64,000 nt of DNA, taken from NCBI GenBank assembly GCA_963575645.1, contig OY754469.1, positions 50,054,753 through 50,118,752 of the forward strand. Direction: 5' to 3'. The stretch's first letter is position 1. Every line of letters begins with the position of its first letter. Positions 32,895 through 45,416 of the stretch are shown here, piece after piece. The position numbers and the translations under genes were made by a program. The notes under the pieces were generated by a model. That model saw only the letters and a list, made by a program, of their open reading frames with translations, did no database searches and was not told the origin of the DNA. The stretch comes from Xanthostigma xanthostigma. Its lineage: Eukaryota; Arthropoda; Insecta; Raphidioptera; Raphidiidae.

Positions 32895-35646
32895 CTTTAT
32901 AGATCCGCCAATATACCATTAATGTTAATTTTAAGACGACTGCTTGAGACAGATTGTGGATTATAAAGATGCTCGACAACTACGACTATTAGCGTCTATT
33001 TCAATGTTTGTATGTAAACCATAATTTAGTATCGAGACTGAGACAATTTAATTGGCACGCGACAATAAATTGTGTATAATGGCAGGCTATTTGCAAAATA
33101 ATAAATTAGCTTTGTGCGTACATCTTTTAGCATGGAACGTGTATAGATGCGAAATAATTACAAAGCTCTTCATTCGAGGATTCGCATAAATCGATTGGCT
33201 TGTTTCAATCTGGCGGCGGATAAATTCGCTTTCCATGTACAGTAGACTGTCCCTAAGTCACCAATCTGCGGAGATACGGAACGAGAATACGCTGATGTAA
33301 TGGAAGCCAATATTCTTTAATTTAAGAATTTAATCCAAGTATTTATTGTTAAAAAAATCGAAGTTTTCAACAAAAACAAAAATCCTTCGATCAAGGCTTA
33401 ATTTTTTATGCTTTCAATAAGCTGTAAAAATTTCATTCAAATCCATCGAGTGGTTCTCGATTTACAGTGGTCACCGACTTCAAAAACATAGTTTCGAGAA
33501 AAACGCGTTTAAAGTTTTTGTTTTACCAACACAGAGTCATCTATTCCTGGGCCATATAATAATTATCTCGGAAACTATTCATTCAATAGCCTTGAAATTT
33601 TCAGGAAATATTTTCATACTATAAGAAAATGCGAAAAAAAGATTTTTTCAAAATCTTGACTACCCCTAAATTATGGAATGAATGTAATTATCTCGGAAAC
33701 TATTCATTTAATAGACTTGAAATTTGCTGGGAATATTTTCGAAACTTCATACTATAAGAAAATGCGAAAAAATCGATTTTTTTCAAAGTCTTGACTACCC
33801 CTAACCTCGAAATCTTCATAAATTATGGAATGAATGTAGAGTTCTTAAAGTCGCCTTAGAAACTTCATATTTATTGTTTCAGCAGTATTTCAAAGGATTT
33901 AGAGGCCGTGAGCTGTTTCGCAGCGCAGAACAATGCCTGAAAGTCTGCCACACAAAAGTATCAAAGATTTTGGTTGTTCTGCAGCTCTGCAGCTCTCACA
34001 AAGGAACCGACACTGCTATATTTAGATAGTTTGGAAAATAATGTGTAATTACTGTATATGTATGTTTTTAAGGAATGTTAATTTCTCTGTACGGTCAAAG
34101 CTCAGCTATGTGAATTTTAATAACACGACATTATAGTCAAGAAAGTAATAATGACGCAGGAATTAATTCAACTAACGATCAAGTGCTTTAGTTGTGATAT
34201 TTAAAATTCTTGTCCGTTCATCGTGTAAAAAAAATATCGAATCTGGTTCATTAACACTGATAATAATTAAATATGATAATACCGAAATTAATTAAGGTTA
34301 TACGCCCGATAGAGCAATGTATAGATAATACGCTGAAATTTTAATATGTTAATTATGGATATCTCATACATTCAACTGCATTTTTTAAAAAAACATTGAC
34401 CGTCTAGTTTTCAAGTTATTAATTATTAAAAATGCGATTTTTAACACAATGATATATGAGAAGACTGACTGGAACTGTATATAAAATTAAGATTAAACCA
34501 AATTGGCTATAGACAAATTTAAAAAAAACTGATTATTCGAAAGTTTGACTCATTTAGATAACGTAAAAATTAAAAAAAACTATACTTTTCCGTGCAGTTT
34601 TGGAGAAATATTAATTAAAAATTTTCGAAACAACTCTCAAAATCTCTATTTTCTAGATTTGAATTATGTCACCATGAAAACCAGATTACACGAAAAGTTT
34701 TTCATAAATTTTGTTTTTATTAAATAATTTTTTTGACGTAGCTAATAACTAAAACTTGAAAATTGGATATTATCTCATTTACCGTGTATTAAAAATTGCA
34801 TTTAGTATCCAATAACTCAAAAACTATACGTCTAACGGTTCAAAGGTTTTTAAAATCAAAACGTAAGATAAAATCATTCGTGTACACTGGGCTTAATTAA
34901 ATATACTGCTTAAGTCACAACTTTATGATATTATGTCAAATAACTTTAAAGAATAGCTTCTGTTGCTACATTGTTGAAACACCCATTGTTACATGTCTAT
35001 ATTAGAAAAATTTTATTTCTCAAACAATGTCACCATCGGGATACGAACTCCGAATCTTTCCACTATCGCACTATCGCACTACCACTATCGTTTCAACAAT
35101 GTAGCAACAGAAGCTATTCTTTAAAGTTATTAAAATAGTAGTACGCACTATGTGACTATACCGTATGAAAATTCACATTTATTATGTCAAATGTTTAAAT
35201 ATTATTTCTTAAATATTAAAAAATAAAGCTATGATCAACAGGATATAATATTTCCATAAGAAATAATAAATTTACCAAGTCATATAACATGTTTTTGTTA
35301 CAATAAAATACGGACGCAGTTTTTACTAATACGGTCGAGAGCGTATAACCTTAAATTAATGAGCTGAGTTATAAAACTTTATTAAAATAGTTACCAGATA
35401 AAAAAAAAATTGCGCATCTCTCCATAAAATAGTTGCTTTTGACTCGTGTCACTGTTAAATTAAAATACTGTAAACAGCTCGTGCATAATAATCACATTTA
35501 CGCTCAAGATAATAATAATAATAATTAATTTATTACATATAGAGGTGAAAAATACATGTATAGAGTCATACAGTACAATATTTAAAATTTCTCAAAGTAG
35601 TCTACGACTTTATATAATTCTAAACTTATTAGCCTATCTGCAATAG
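32895..35646. other. Non-coding DNA with minor repeats
   Basis: Holds an imperfect tandem duplication at about 33558-33840 (unit starting AATTATCTCGGAAACTATTC). At 34945-35128 an inverted pair carries GAATAGCTTCTGTTGCTACA around a tRNA-B-box-like ATACGAACTCCGAATC. No gene recognised. Confidence 0.5.
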
Positions 35647-36236
35647 TTTTTTGACGTGATAACGTCTTATAAATTGATGAATCACCAATCTTATAAATTG
35701 ATAAAACACCGGCTGCATGCACGAAAAAGTGTAACGTTCCTAACGTTCGTAACGTTCCGCCTGACCCTGTGCGTGCTTTTCTCGAAAACGGCCCTAACGA
35801 TTTGGATGAAATTTACTGAAAAGGGATTTTGGGGGGCAAAAAATCGTTTTAGTTAGGTCTCATCTCTCGAAAAAATCGTTTTCTTACAAATTTTATCATT
35901 ATAAAAATCAATTTTTTGAAGTATGAAAATACTTAAATATTGTAAGTAGGTTTTGGAATTTTATATAAACAGTGAAACAATTGTTTTCAAAATATTATGA
36001 CAGTTAATCTTTGAGATTTAAAATAAATACGAAAGAAAGAAAGTTAAAAAAAAAACAATTATATTATATGGTGAGTAATTTAAATAAATAAAATTAACCT
36101 AAATTTGAAGCGAAAGATGCAATATCATAGATTCGAATTATTATAATTATTATATAAATTTAGGTTATGTATTACGGAATACGTTATCACGTAAAACTAT
36201 CGTCCGTAAACCGACTTTACAGACAACCAATTTTTT
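35647..36236 (+). mobile_element. TTGACGTGATAACGTC repeat family, variant copy 4
   Basis: Same termini as copy 2 but a different interior (CTCGAAAACGGCCCTAACGA onward), which is shared with copy 5. The two form a second subfamily. Confidence 0.85.
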
Positions 36237-36660
36237 AAAAGTTCTGAAGGTTTTTATTTAGGTACGGGTTGTGTTGTGAAATTATTGGTTTTATGAGAAG
36301 CCCTATCCATAGTGTTAATATTTTTCGGATTCCCTGGATATGGACACAGTGAATAGGTTTTTTTTTAAATAAGTATTACTTATATTATTCGGAACACTTG
36401 TACGTCTTTTTCTATAGTACCGTTTTGAAATATTACTTATGTAAGTTGATATATTACAAAAATTAATTTAGTAGAAATGGAGATTTTTCCTGGACTAATT
36501 TAAAATGGTAAGGCTTCTGTTGACGTGAAAAATACGGATGCAAACTGTGCATGTACGAATAAATTTATTCTATTTCAAACGAAAATAAAAAAAAAACGAA
36601 TTTAATTTTTTTTTTCTCAGTTCCTTTATTAGATACAGATATAAAATTAATACGTCTTAA

Positions 36661-37079
36661 GAGTATTCGTCCCTGCAAATACCCCCTGCACCCTTCAACT
36701 CAAATCTTTTCCCCTCGCCTAAAAACGGTTCGCGCTCTCCCGATGCTATTTTTAAAGCTAGAAGGTTCTGGTAAACGCCAAATGAAAGACAAAGAATCAA
36801 ACTACAGATCCTTCAGGCGAATTTTTTGAAAAACAGTCTCGCCTACGTGTAAAATATTACTAACTTATTATTTTTTTCAAAAGGTTGTAAGTTTTTTCAG
36901 GAATTTTTTTTCAAAAAATTCGCCTGAAGGATCTGTAGTCTGATTCTTTGTCTTTCATTTGGCGTTTACAAGAACCCTCTAGCTTTAAAAATAGCGTCGG
37001 GAGAGCGCGAACCGTTTTTAGGCGAGGGGAAAAGATTTGAGATGAAGGGTGCAGGGGGTATTTGCAGGGACGAATACTC
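36661..37079. mobile_element. TTAA-flanked palindromic element (419 bp)
   Basis: Flanked by TTAA on both sides. Termini GAGTATTCGTCCCTGC / GCAGGGACGAATACTC begin inverted arms of about 175 bp, leaving only about 70 bp in the centre. Arm divergence is a few percent, so it is nearly a full-length hairpin. Confidence 0.9.
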
Positions 37080-37400
37080 TTAAATACAAAAATGATTTTG
37101 TTATCTTAATTTTCATTTTTTAAATAATATCTATAGAGACCTATAAGTTGACCGTTTAAAATAATGTTGTTCCATGGCCGACAGTTATAATATGTCCACC
37201 GAAATGGATAAGAGGTCAAAAAAAAATTACGGTAATCACGAGCATAGGATGTTTAATTACTTTATATAAATATAATTAGTAAAGTTAACATCATAAAATT
37301 AAAATAAATATCCGCACAAGAAAAATAAATTAAATCATGAAAATTCGTAAGTTATACATAATCAGAATGTCCACTTTTACCAGCTTTGCGTGAATTCACG

Positions 37401-37730
37401 ACTGCGGTCAACACTTGACTCGATATTTCTAACCACCCACAAAGTATTTGTTTTGTTTGACATGTCTACATTTCAGATAAGCCCCAAGCACAATGAAATG
37501 TTTATATTTGATATTTAATTACGCTGATTTAAATTACACGCGTTAGAATAAGTATGTCCAATGTAGACTGCGGTCAACACTTGACTCGGTATTTCTACCC
37601 ACCCACATAGTATTTGTTTTGTTTGGCATGTCTACATTTCAGATAAGCCCCAAGCACAATGAAATGTTTATATTTGATATTTAATTACGCTAACTTAAAT
37701 TATACGCGTTGGAATAGTATGTCCATTGAA
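37401..37730. repeat. 165-bp tandem duplication
   Basis: The unit starting ACTGCGGTCAACACTTGACT occurs at 37401 and again at 37566 with scattered substitutions. Confidence 0.93.
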
Positions 37731-38237
37731 ATGACCGCCAGGACAGAAGGGGTTAAGGTAAAAACTAAGAAAAATTATTATTTGTTCGCGAGCCAGTATT
37801 AACCTTTTCATTAAAAAAAATCTTAGTTTATTAATGAAAAAGGAACAATAGAATGAGACTCACTGACTACAAGAGAATATAGAAGGAGAACGCATAGAGA
37901 GCATGGAAAAGCGTAAACATATTCCTATATCTGTTTTCAATATAATAATGTATAGCCGACGATAAACAATGTAAACGACGGGTGCTGGTTTGCCGCTAGC
38001 ACATAGTTCGACCGATAACCGACTCCGCGCAGCATATGAAGAATTGTATAAAAAAAACCGAAAACAGTATCATAAATTGAAAAGAGAGGAATACGATAGG
38101 ACAAAAACAGGATGTAGAGAGTTTGTAACAGACCGTTGGTCGTTTTAATGTAGCCTTTGCTACCCAAATCAGACTCACGACGTACACAATTCGTTATAAT
38201 CGAGTTACTAAAACGTGTTTTTAACCCTCGATTCACG

Positions 38238-38819
38238 AAAAAAATTGGTTGTCTGTAAAGTCGGTTTACGGACGATAGTTTTACGTGATAACGTATTCCG
38301 TAATACATAACCTAAATTTATATAATAATTATAATAATTCGAATCTATGATATTGCATCTTTCGCTTCAAATTTAGGTTAATTTTATGTATTAAAATACT
38401 CACCACCTATAATAATAATTGTTTTTTTTAAGTTTCTTTCTTTCGTATTTATTTTAAGTCTCAAAGATTAATTGTCATAATATTTTGAAAACAATTGTTT
38501 CACTGTTTATATAAAATTCCAAGACCTACTTACAATATTTAAGTATTTTCATACGTCAAAAAATTGATTTTTATAATGATAAAATTTGTATGAAAACGAT
38601 TTTTTTCGAGAGATGAGTCCTAGCTAAAACGATTTGTTGCCCCCCAAAATCCCTTTTCAGTAAATTTCATCCAAATCGTTAGGGCCGTTTTCGAGAAAAG
38701 CACGCACAGGGTCAGGCGGAACGTTAGGAACGTTACACTTTTTCGTGTATGCAGCCGGTGTTTCATCAATTTATAAGATTGGTGATTCATCAATTTATAA
38801 GACGTTATCACGTCAAAAT
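38238..38819 (-). mobile_element. TTGACGTGATAACGTC repeat family, variant copy 5
   Basis: Minus-oriented, with the interior of copy 4. It has the shortest GTAACGTTC array of the longer copies. Confidence 0.85.
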
Positions 38820-38919
38820 GGATTTTTGTAACGTGTGTTTTGATCATTTGCTTGTATGGCTGCGTGCCTTGCTCTACCGGCGAAGAAATGTTTGTCGACA
38901 CAAACAAGAAATTTTAAAA

Positions 38920-39046
38920 AAATAGTATATTACACCACAAGGGTCGAAAGTGTGATATCTTGCCCTGCGCGCCATGATTCCTGAGGCGAAGGGCAAGGTA
39001 TCACACATTCGGACCTTGAGGTGTAATGTACTATTTTTTTTAACAA
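38920..39046. mobile_element. Small hairpin element
   Basis: TAGTATATTACACC at the left is matched by GGTGTAATGTACTA at the right, and an inner pair (GTGTGATATCTTGCCCT / AAGGGCAAGGTATCACAC) flanks a GCGCGCC centre. A MITE-like hairpin with no definable target duplication. Confidence 0.65.
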
Positions 39047-41815
39047 AATGTAATAGGGTTGCTATGGAAACGACATCTAAACAACAGTTGAAAGGCTATT
39101 TTTTCTTTACTACTGCCCGAACGTACGAACTTCCCGCCAAGGAGTAAATGTTAGACTTTCTGCCTTACAACTGATGCCGAAAGTATGCATTTTCGATCGA
39201 AGTATGAAGAAAATAATATTATAAAAAGACACAAAAATCCCCGACAGTGGCACAAATTGGCAAGCACATTAACCTCCAAAGCTGGATAAAACAAATAAAA
39301 ATATGATGTTACAGATTCTGGTGTAAGAAAGATCAAAGCGTTTTTAGAAATGTTATTGAAATACCGTTGACTTAATTTGAGTATTTTACCATAAATTTAA
39401 GCCGCTCGTTGTTACGAAATTCGTTCTCATAAAAGACGTGTTTGTCACTTTTTTGCCACTATTTCTTTTTATGTTAAGACTGGAGTTTCTGAAGAACAGT
39501 TCGTGAACATAGATTGAACGAACGAAAAATAAATATGTTCATAAACACTCCACGAGCTGTTCATGATTCAATTTGATTGCTCTTCGCGAACGCTAAACAT
39601 AAAACAGCTCGTAAATTCTTCGATAACTGTTCGCAAACTCCGATGCATACCCAGATTTGGTTTTACATAATGTTCACCGTATCTATAATAAATAATTTCG
39701 TTCAGGGATACAGTTGACTTGATTAATGAAGTCTAAGCTTTGAGCAAATTATATCAGATTTGCTTCTAAACTAATAGCTTTGAGCGTGTTCTAACAGATG
39801 TCGTTACTTGGCACTAAAACAGTTTTTTTTTTGCATCTGAACTAATAGCTTTGAGTAAATTCTATCAGATGTTGTTACATGTTACTAAAATCGTTCTTTT
39901 GAGAAAACCCCGTAGTTTTGTACACAATGTTTAATAAAAACTACCCTATAGCGTAAGTTGCACCAAGCAAGACAAAATTTTATTAAAATCGGTTCAGTGG
40001 TTTCGGAGATTAGCGTGACCAAAATTGTGACACGGGAATTTTATATATATCTAGAGATATAAACATATATTCGTACAATTTTAATACTCACGTTATAACA
40101 ATAATAATAACTCCGTCATTAAAACAGTTTACTGTCGAATGCTGTTTTATTGGTTCATAGATGACGCTTTGGCACGGTAGACTTGATTGAAATCTAATTA
40201 CTATTCTCTTTGTCAATAATTTAATTACTAAGATATTAATAGCAAGTCAAAACTTATACCCTAACTGCAATTTAAAGATTCGAATTTGGCCCCGAGCGAA
40301 GCCGGGTTCGCAACTACTATTTTTAAAATTCGTTTATATATTTACGAAAATTAGTTTTAAATATTTCTTATTACTTTGATCTTCTGAATATATGCCCTTC
40401 AAAAAAATAATTTCGTATACTCCTGTCGTATCTTATATGTATTCTAAAATGTACAACACACAACTTTAGTGGAACGTGTGCTTAACTAAGTAGGTACCTT
40501 ATTTTAACGTAACAGACACCTGCGCCAGGTCCGTATTACAGTTTCTGAAAATTTTAACTAATATACTGTCACGGCACCCTCCACACTGGAACACCGCAAT
40601 ATAAGGTAGTGCTCGAAATTAGATTTTCAAAATGACGGTACATATTTTCAAAACTCTGTTTCATAAAAGACCAGTACCTATCAGCTATTAGTGTAGTTAC
40701 AGACCGTGTCAAAATTCCATACCGCAATTGCAATTTTATGATTTTATCAAAATTGTTTGTTATTAAAAAACAACCAAAATTTCGCTTCGTGAGGAAGTAG
40801 ATGCTATTCCAACTTTTTTTCTGTTTTCTATATCATTTATCCGAGGTAAATACATCAAGCGTTAGAATAAGTAAGTTCCTTTTTCCACTGATGGGGCCGA
40901 GTCCTGTCTTAAAATCCCTACTGTCTTTAGCAGAAGTAGTAGACCGAGCTCTTCCACCAAGACGAAGTTCCGACTGCCTATGACCAGGCACAGGAAAGTT
41001 GACCCTGGTCCTCCGTGGTACCTAATTATTTAACGATCGTTGGTCGCGTCCTCGTGGGGACTACTCCCCACTACTAGTACCACTCTTACAAGTGGGGCAC
41101 TAGTCCGCTATAGCTAATGAGATTCATCGTTTTTTGTCGTGACGAAACTAGATGGCTATCACTGCTCCAATGAAGCATACGACAAGTACCTACGCCATCT
41201 TTTGTTAATGAAATCGTGATGAGCAAAATTTGAGAGTATAATTAGTTGCTGGCATACAATTCTGTAGTTTACAGTTTAAAGTTTAGTTTCGAAGTTTGAA
41301 TTTCCTTGTTTACACTCTCGTTATCTTTTAGTTAAAATACACTCGCACCTACTACATACAATGGTGCATAGTCTACCAGGTGTATAGTTAGGGTAGTGTA
41401 CCTATAATTTACATATACGAGTATGTACCGTAGATACTAAATATGTAGAGTATCTATCCACTCCTAAAAAAGACAAGCCGTGTGATAGGAGATAGGATTT
41501 TACAAGTGCGATCATTGAGGCCCACGCTACCAACTTCCCAGTATGATCAATATTAAATATGTTTTTAACAAAACCGAGAAATATTTTTCAAAAAATTCTA
41601 ACATGCACTATTTTGTCTTGAGAAATGTAAATTTTAAGACTAGTCGAAAATTCTAAGATATTTGGAAAATATGTAATAACATTAAAACGATTGACTTACA
41701 CAATTTTAATGTTATTACATTTTTTCCGAATATAAGAAATAGAAATAGCTATAAGAAATATCATTGAAAGTGGTAAAATATTATAGAGGCTGTTTGTTAT
41801 TTAAAAGATTTGTTT
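39047..41815. other. Non-coding DNA with LINE-like 3' debris
   Basis: At about 39930-40310 it has phrases common in moth LINE 3' regions (AAATCGGTTCAGTGGTTTCG, GAGCGAAGCCGGGTTCG). No domain-bearing frame; the frame at 40801-40983 is unsupported. Confidence 0.45.
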
Positions 41816-42307
41816 AAGGTAGTACGAGCACCAAGGCAATTTTAAATAAAAGACTTGATTTTTTTTATATGAAGTTGGATTAAGTCTAAACCAATTCTGA
41901 GAATTTTAGGGGGGTTGCCCGATTATTTAAATAAATAAATGACTTCAAAAGTAGGCATATTTAACATTGGCTTTATGGTTAAACGGTAGATGGATGATAT
42001 GTTTTCATTGATTTCTCCAAAACTTGTCGGTGGAAATTAAAAAAAAACTATTTAAATTAAAGTTAAAACCTTGATACATTATTGAAAATAAAAAAAAACC
42101 GTTGTGCCCCACTAATTAAAAACATTAAATATCTTTTTAATTAGTCGGGCACAACAAGTTTTTGTTTTAACTTTAATTTAAATAGTTTTTTTTTTTAATT
42201 TCCACCGACTAGTTTTGGAGAAATCAATGAAAACATATCATCCATCTACGAAATATAAAAAAAAATCAAGCCTTTTATTTAAAGTTGCCTTGGTGCTCGT
42301 ACTACCT
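41816..42307. mobile_element. Long inverted-repeat element (~490 bp)
   Basis: AAGGTAGTACGAGCACCAAG at the left recurs inverted as CTTGGTGCTCGTACTACCTC at the right. The arms continue with interruptions through GATGGATGATATGTTTTCAT to a GTTGTGCCC / GGGCACAAC centre. No coding content. Confidence 0.85.
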
Positions 42308-43233
42308 CTTAAAATACCTTAAAAATTAATTACATGCTTGAATTCTATACGTAAATTTTTAACATCATATAGTACATAATAGAGCTAATTTTAACTTTGC
42401 GCAAAAATCGCGCCGATATCTTTTCAGTACAAATTGGATTCAAACTTTTAAATATAATCTTAATATGTATAATATTACAAAGTATGTTTTTTTTTTAATG
42501 ACAAAAGCTTGAAGCGTTTTACTGACCGGAAGCGCAAACAAAACATTTTTTTTACTACCATTTACTTTGTAGGAGCTTGGGATACTGTCACAGTTCGTTT
42601 AGTTGTGAGAAACTCTGTATAGTTCAGCTACAGTATTGTTTGTTTGTTCAAGACATCTATGTTTGGAAGACTACATGCCGCAATATCGCCTGGAATAATA
42701 ACAAACAACGCACATGTACATTGCCTCACACGCATACCAAAAGAGGGACTTATCTTATTTTGAAGTGTAACTTCTTAAGCGCGACTTCTTCTATGAGCGC
42801 TGCAGAACTGCAGCTCAACCAAAATCTTAGCTAGTTCACATTTTTACAATGAATTGTATTTTCCATATTTAACCAACGTTTTTAAACAATCAACGCTAAA
42901 GTTTAACAGCCACTGGCAGACTACAAAACTCGTGTGTATTCTGTGCGACGGACGTAGAAAATTTAACTTTTGTATAGTGTGTAGTGTGAACTAAATTGGA
43001 CTGTACAAGCCTTGACTATTGCATTAGAAGTTGCACTTCCTCCTAGTCGAGTGTCGCGACATATACTATGCATCTAGAGCTCAGTCACTTCATAGTAAAA
43101 CCAACGGACATTATACAAGTATGCATAACTAATTGTAGACCTTTTTACAGTGAATGTCCCCATTTTGACATACTGTTCAGAACAGTGAGAAACAGAGCTG
43201 CTTACTTCCACAGGTCGTATCTAATATCGATTA
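42308..43233. other. Intergenic, nothing identified
   Basis: AT-rich, with a short plus-strand frame (42577-42834) lacking any recognisable domain. GCAGAACTGCAGCTCAACC near 42800 resembles a patch near 33990 in inverse. Confidence 0.4.
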
Positions 43234-43458
43234 AAGCGGCTCATAGACGTTCAATATTATTGCGCAATATTTGTGCAATGTAATTGACCGTGTGTAGACG
43301 AGATTGAAAGGTTGCGCAATATATTGTGTGATTTTCAAAGAAAATATATTGCACAAATGGGGAAATATTGTGCCGTCTGTTGTCAATATTGCGCAATATC
43401 CCGTCAGTTGATCTCGAGTAGCGGTCGTTTCAACAAGTCGTCTCAACTACGCCTCATC

Positions 43459-43620
43459 ATGGATGACAAGAAAGCCGAAAGACAATTTATTGTTGAATTT
43501 ATCGAGGTGTATCGTGGTCTTCCGGCTCCAAAGACTATAGTAATCGTGACAACATGATGACTGAAGTTCTGGTGGAAACTGTTTGCACAATGTGGCTGTA
43601 CCGTCTGTGCTCGTAATTGA
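43459..43620 (+). pseudogene. MADF-domain (Harbinger accessory protein) fragment
   Basis: The frame opens MDDKKAERQFIVEFIEVYRG and then shifts: DYSNRDNMMTEVLVETV continues in another frame after GLPA. The FI.F...YRGLP ... DYSNRD spacing fits an internally deleted MADF (Myb/SANT-like) DNA-binding domain, the type encoded by the second ORF of PIF/Harbinger elements. Short and broken, so a moderate call. Confidence 0.55.
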
Positions 43621-43748
43621 GCAATATATTGCACAACCTTCAATATCGCCTCCATACAGTACAATTTTTTGCACAAACCAAAATATTGTACAATAATTCA
43701 ATAAATAAAATTTGAAAAGTAGTTTGACCCTGCAGGCCATCCCTGTAA

Positions 43749-44466
43749 CTTCCCGCTATTTTCGAGTTCAAAACGCTCAAAAATATATCAAATATAGCAA
43801 GAAGTTTATTTTTTAGCTCTTCGAGCTCAAAAAAAAAAAACACTTTGTTACGAAATTTTCGTTCACGATATCTCATGAACAAATGAGCCGATTTTGATGC
43901 GGTTTGCTGCAATCGACGCAGTTTTTTTAACCTAAAAAAGTAAATTATTACAAAAAAATCGATTTGATAAGAATTTTACGAGTAATTTTAAAAAAATACT
44001 TTTTTCCTAATTTTTCGTTCACGTTATCTCATGAACAAATGAACCGATTTTGATATGGTTTGCGGCGATCGACGCAGTTTTTTTAGCTTAAGAAAGTAAT
44101 TTATTACAAAAAAATCAATCTGATAACAATTTTAAGAGTCATTTTAAAAAAACACTTTTTTACGATTTTTTCGTTCACGGTTTCTCGTGAACAAATGAAC
44201 CGATTTTGATGCGGTTTGCGGAAATCGACGCAGTTTGTTAAGGAGAAGAGCTGATTAGTTTTTGGAATTAATCGGTTTAGTAGTTTAGAAAATTTTTTAC
44301 AAAAACAAATTTTTAAAAATTTTTGAAACTTGTTTTTTTAAGATTTCTCAAAATTTTTTGGGCCGAATCGTTTCAAATTTTCAGGAAATCTAAGTTCACC
44401 AAGATCACGTCAGATGCCGCAAACCGCGTTTCAGTCGGACACTCCGTTCAAAAGATATAAAAGGTT

Positions 44467-44540
<74 letters not shown>

Positions 44541-44706
44541 TACAGCCCTACGGACATCATCGCCAAAATAGTTTCAATAGCTTCCTAGGACCTCAAAACG
44601 TCGAGATCTGGCGAAAACTCGATTTTCGAAAATCGGGGTGAAACCAATAACTTCCCGATTTTTGAAAAAAAAATTTTTTTTTTTTTTTTTAAAGCGGGAA
44701 GTTAAA
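43749..44706. mobile_element. Inverted-repeat element with AACTTCCCGC termini
   Basis: AACTTCCCGCT at the left and AGCGGGAAGTT at the right. The interior has three approximately 145-bp tandem units (each with a TCATGAACAAATGA..CGATTTTGAT phrase, at 43870, 44029 and 44190) and a (CA)n run. No coding frame. Superfamily not assigned. Confidence 0.7.
44480..44536. repeat. (CA)n microsatellite
   Basis: About 27 CA units bounded by CATA tetranucleotides. Confidence 0.97.
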
Positions 44707-45335
44707 AATTATCGACCAATTTTTCAGACAATAGATATAGATATAGATACTTTATTCCTCAAGAGACCTATTACAGGTGTAGAATCGTCAATACAAAAGT
44801 AAATGCAAAGAATACCCAACAATATAGTTGTACATCATCAATTTTTAAAATTTAAATATTCTGATATGTCATAGAAACTATTATTTGCCAAAAATGTTTT
44901 TAATTTTCTTTTGAATGCATTTGAATTTTTAATATTTTTAATATGGTCAGGGAGTGCATTATATAATATTATTATGCCAGCATGAAATGGAGATTCTTTA
45001 TGATAATAGTTAGTAAAGTTATTTAGATGCAACATTGTGCCCTGCCTTGTATTATAAGTATGCAATTGAGTAACAGTCCTGAAATTATTTAAATTATTTT
45101 TTATAAGCACATTTATTTGCACATATATATTGATCTAACTGTTAGTATCTTTTTTTCTTTGAATATATTAACAAAAAATATATAATTAATACATTAACGT
45201 TTCAGTCCAGATTTGGAACTTCTTCAGAATTGATCTAAAAAAAATAAAAAATAATTAATATTTAAAATCTAATTCTTTTTTTCTAAAATAGTGAAAAAAT
45301 AATCAGACGTTAATCAAAGATTTGAATACTGTACA
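44707..45335 (-). mobile_element. Penelope-like element remnant (minus), split by a LINE fragment
   Basis: On the minus strand: TTTGATTAACGTCTGA, then CTGAAGAAGTTCCAAATCTG..GAAACG (hammerhead-like), TTAATATATT, an interruption at about 44732-45128, then CTGAAAAATTGGTCGATAAT. The order is the same as in the 30.8-kb and 60.7-kb copies. Confidence 0.72.
44732..45125 (-). pseudogene. LINE reverse-transcriptase C-terminal fragment
   Basis: 94 codons with the motifs LHTYNTRQ, ESPFHAGIIILYNALPDHIK and FKRKLKTFLANNSFYDISEY. These match the far C-terminus of jockey/CR1-like LINE polyproteins (YNTR.. SP..G...YN.LP..IK ... FK..LK..L...FY...E). On the minus strand it is followed by AATAAAG and a TATCTA-repeat tail. 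A 5'-truncated copy. Confidence 0.78.
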
Positions 45336-45416
45336 ATAATATTGACCGTCTAGGGGCCGCCGTCAAAATATTGTGCAACCTACATTGCACAATAATATTG
45401 AACGTCTATGGGCCGC

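Larger units (their letters stand above)
43234..45416 (+). mobile_element. PIF/Harbinger-type element with MADF remnant, filled with nested insertions
   Basis: Termini AAGCGGCTCATAGACGTTC / GAACGTCTATGGGCCGC flanked by TTA (43231-43233 and 45417-45419). Subterminal ATTATTGCGCAATAT repeats match the style of the element at 14804-15837. The interior holds a MADF-like frame, then a separate inverted-repeat element, a Penelope fragment and a LINE fragment. Confidence 0.8.

Noticed and set aside
33558-33840. Possible CRISPR-like or regulatory direct repeats
   Set aside because: Only two diverged tandem units in a eukaryotic setting; a simple segmental duplication explains them.
37937-38308. 123-codon minus frame
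   Set aside because: Its start lies in the terminus of repeat copy 5 and the rest is hydrophobic and AT-rich; the opposite strand looks more protein-like.
43640-43912. 90-codon minus frame
   Set aside because: Crosses the boundary between the Harbinger remnant and the nested AACTTCCCGC element, so it is not an evolved gene.
44414-44641. 75-codon frame over the CA microsatellite
   Set aside because: The frame is carried by the (CA)n run (Thr-His repeats) and has no other support.
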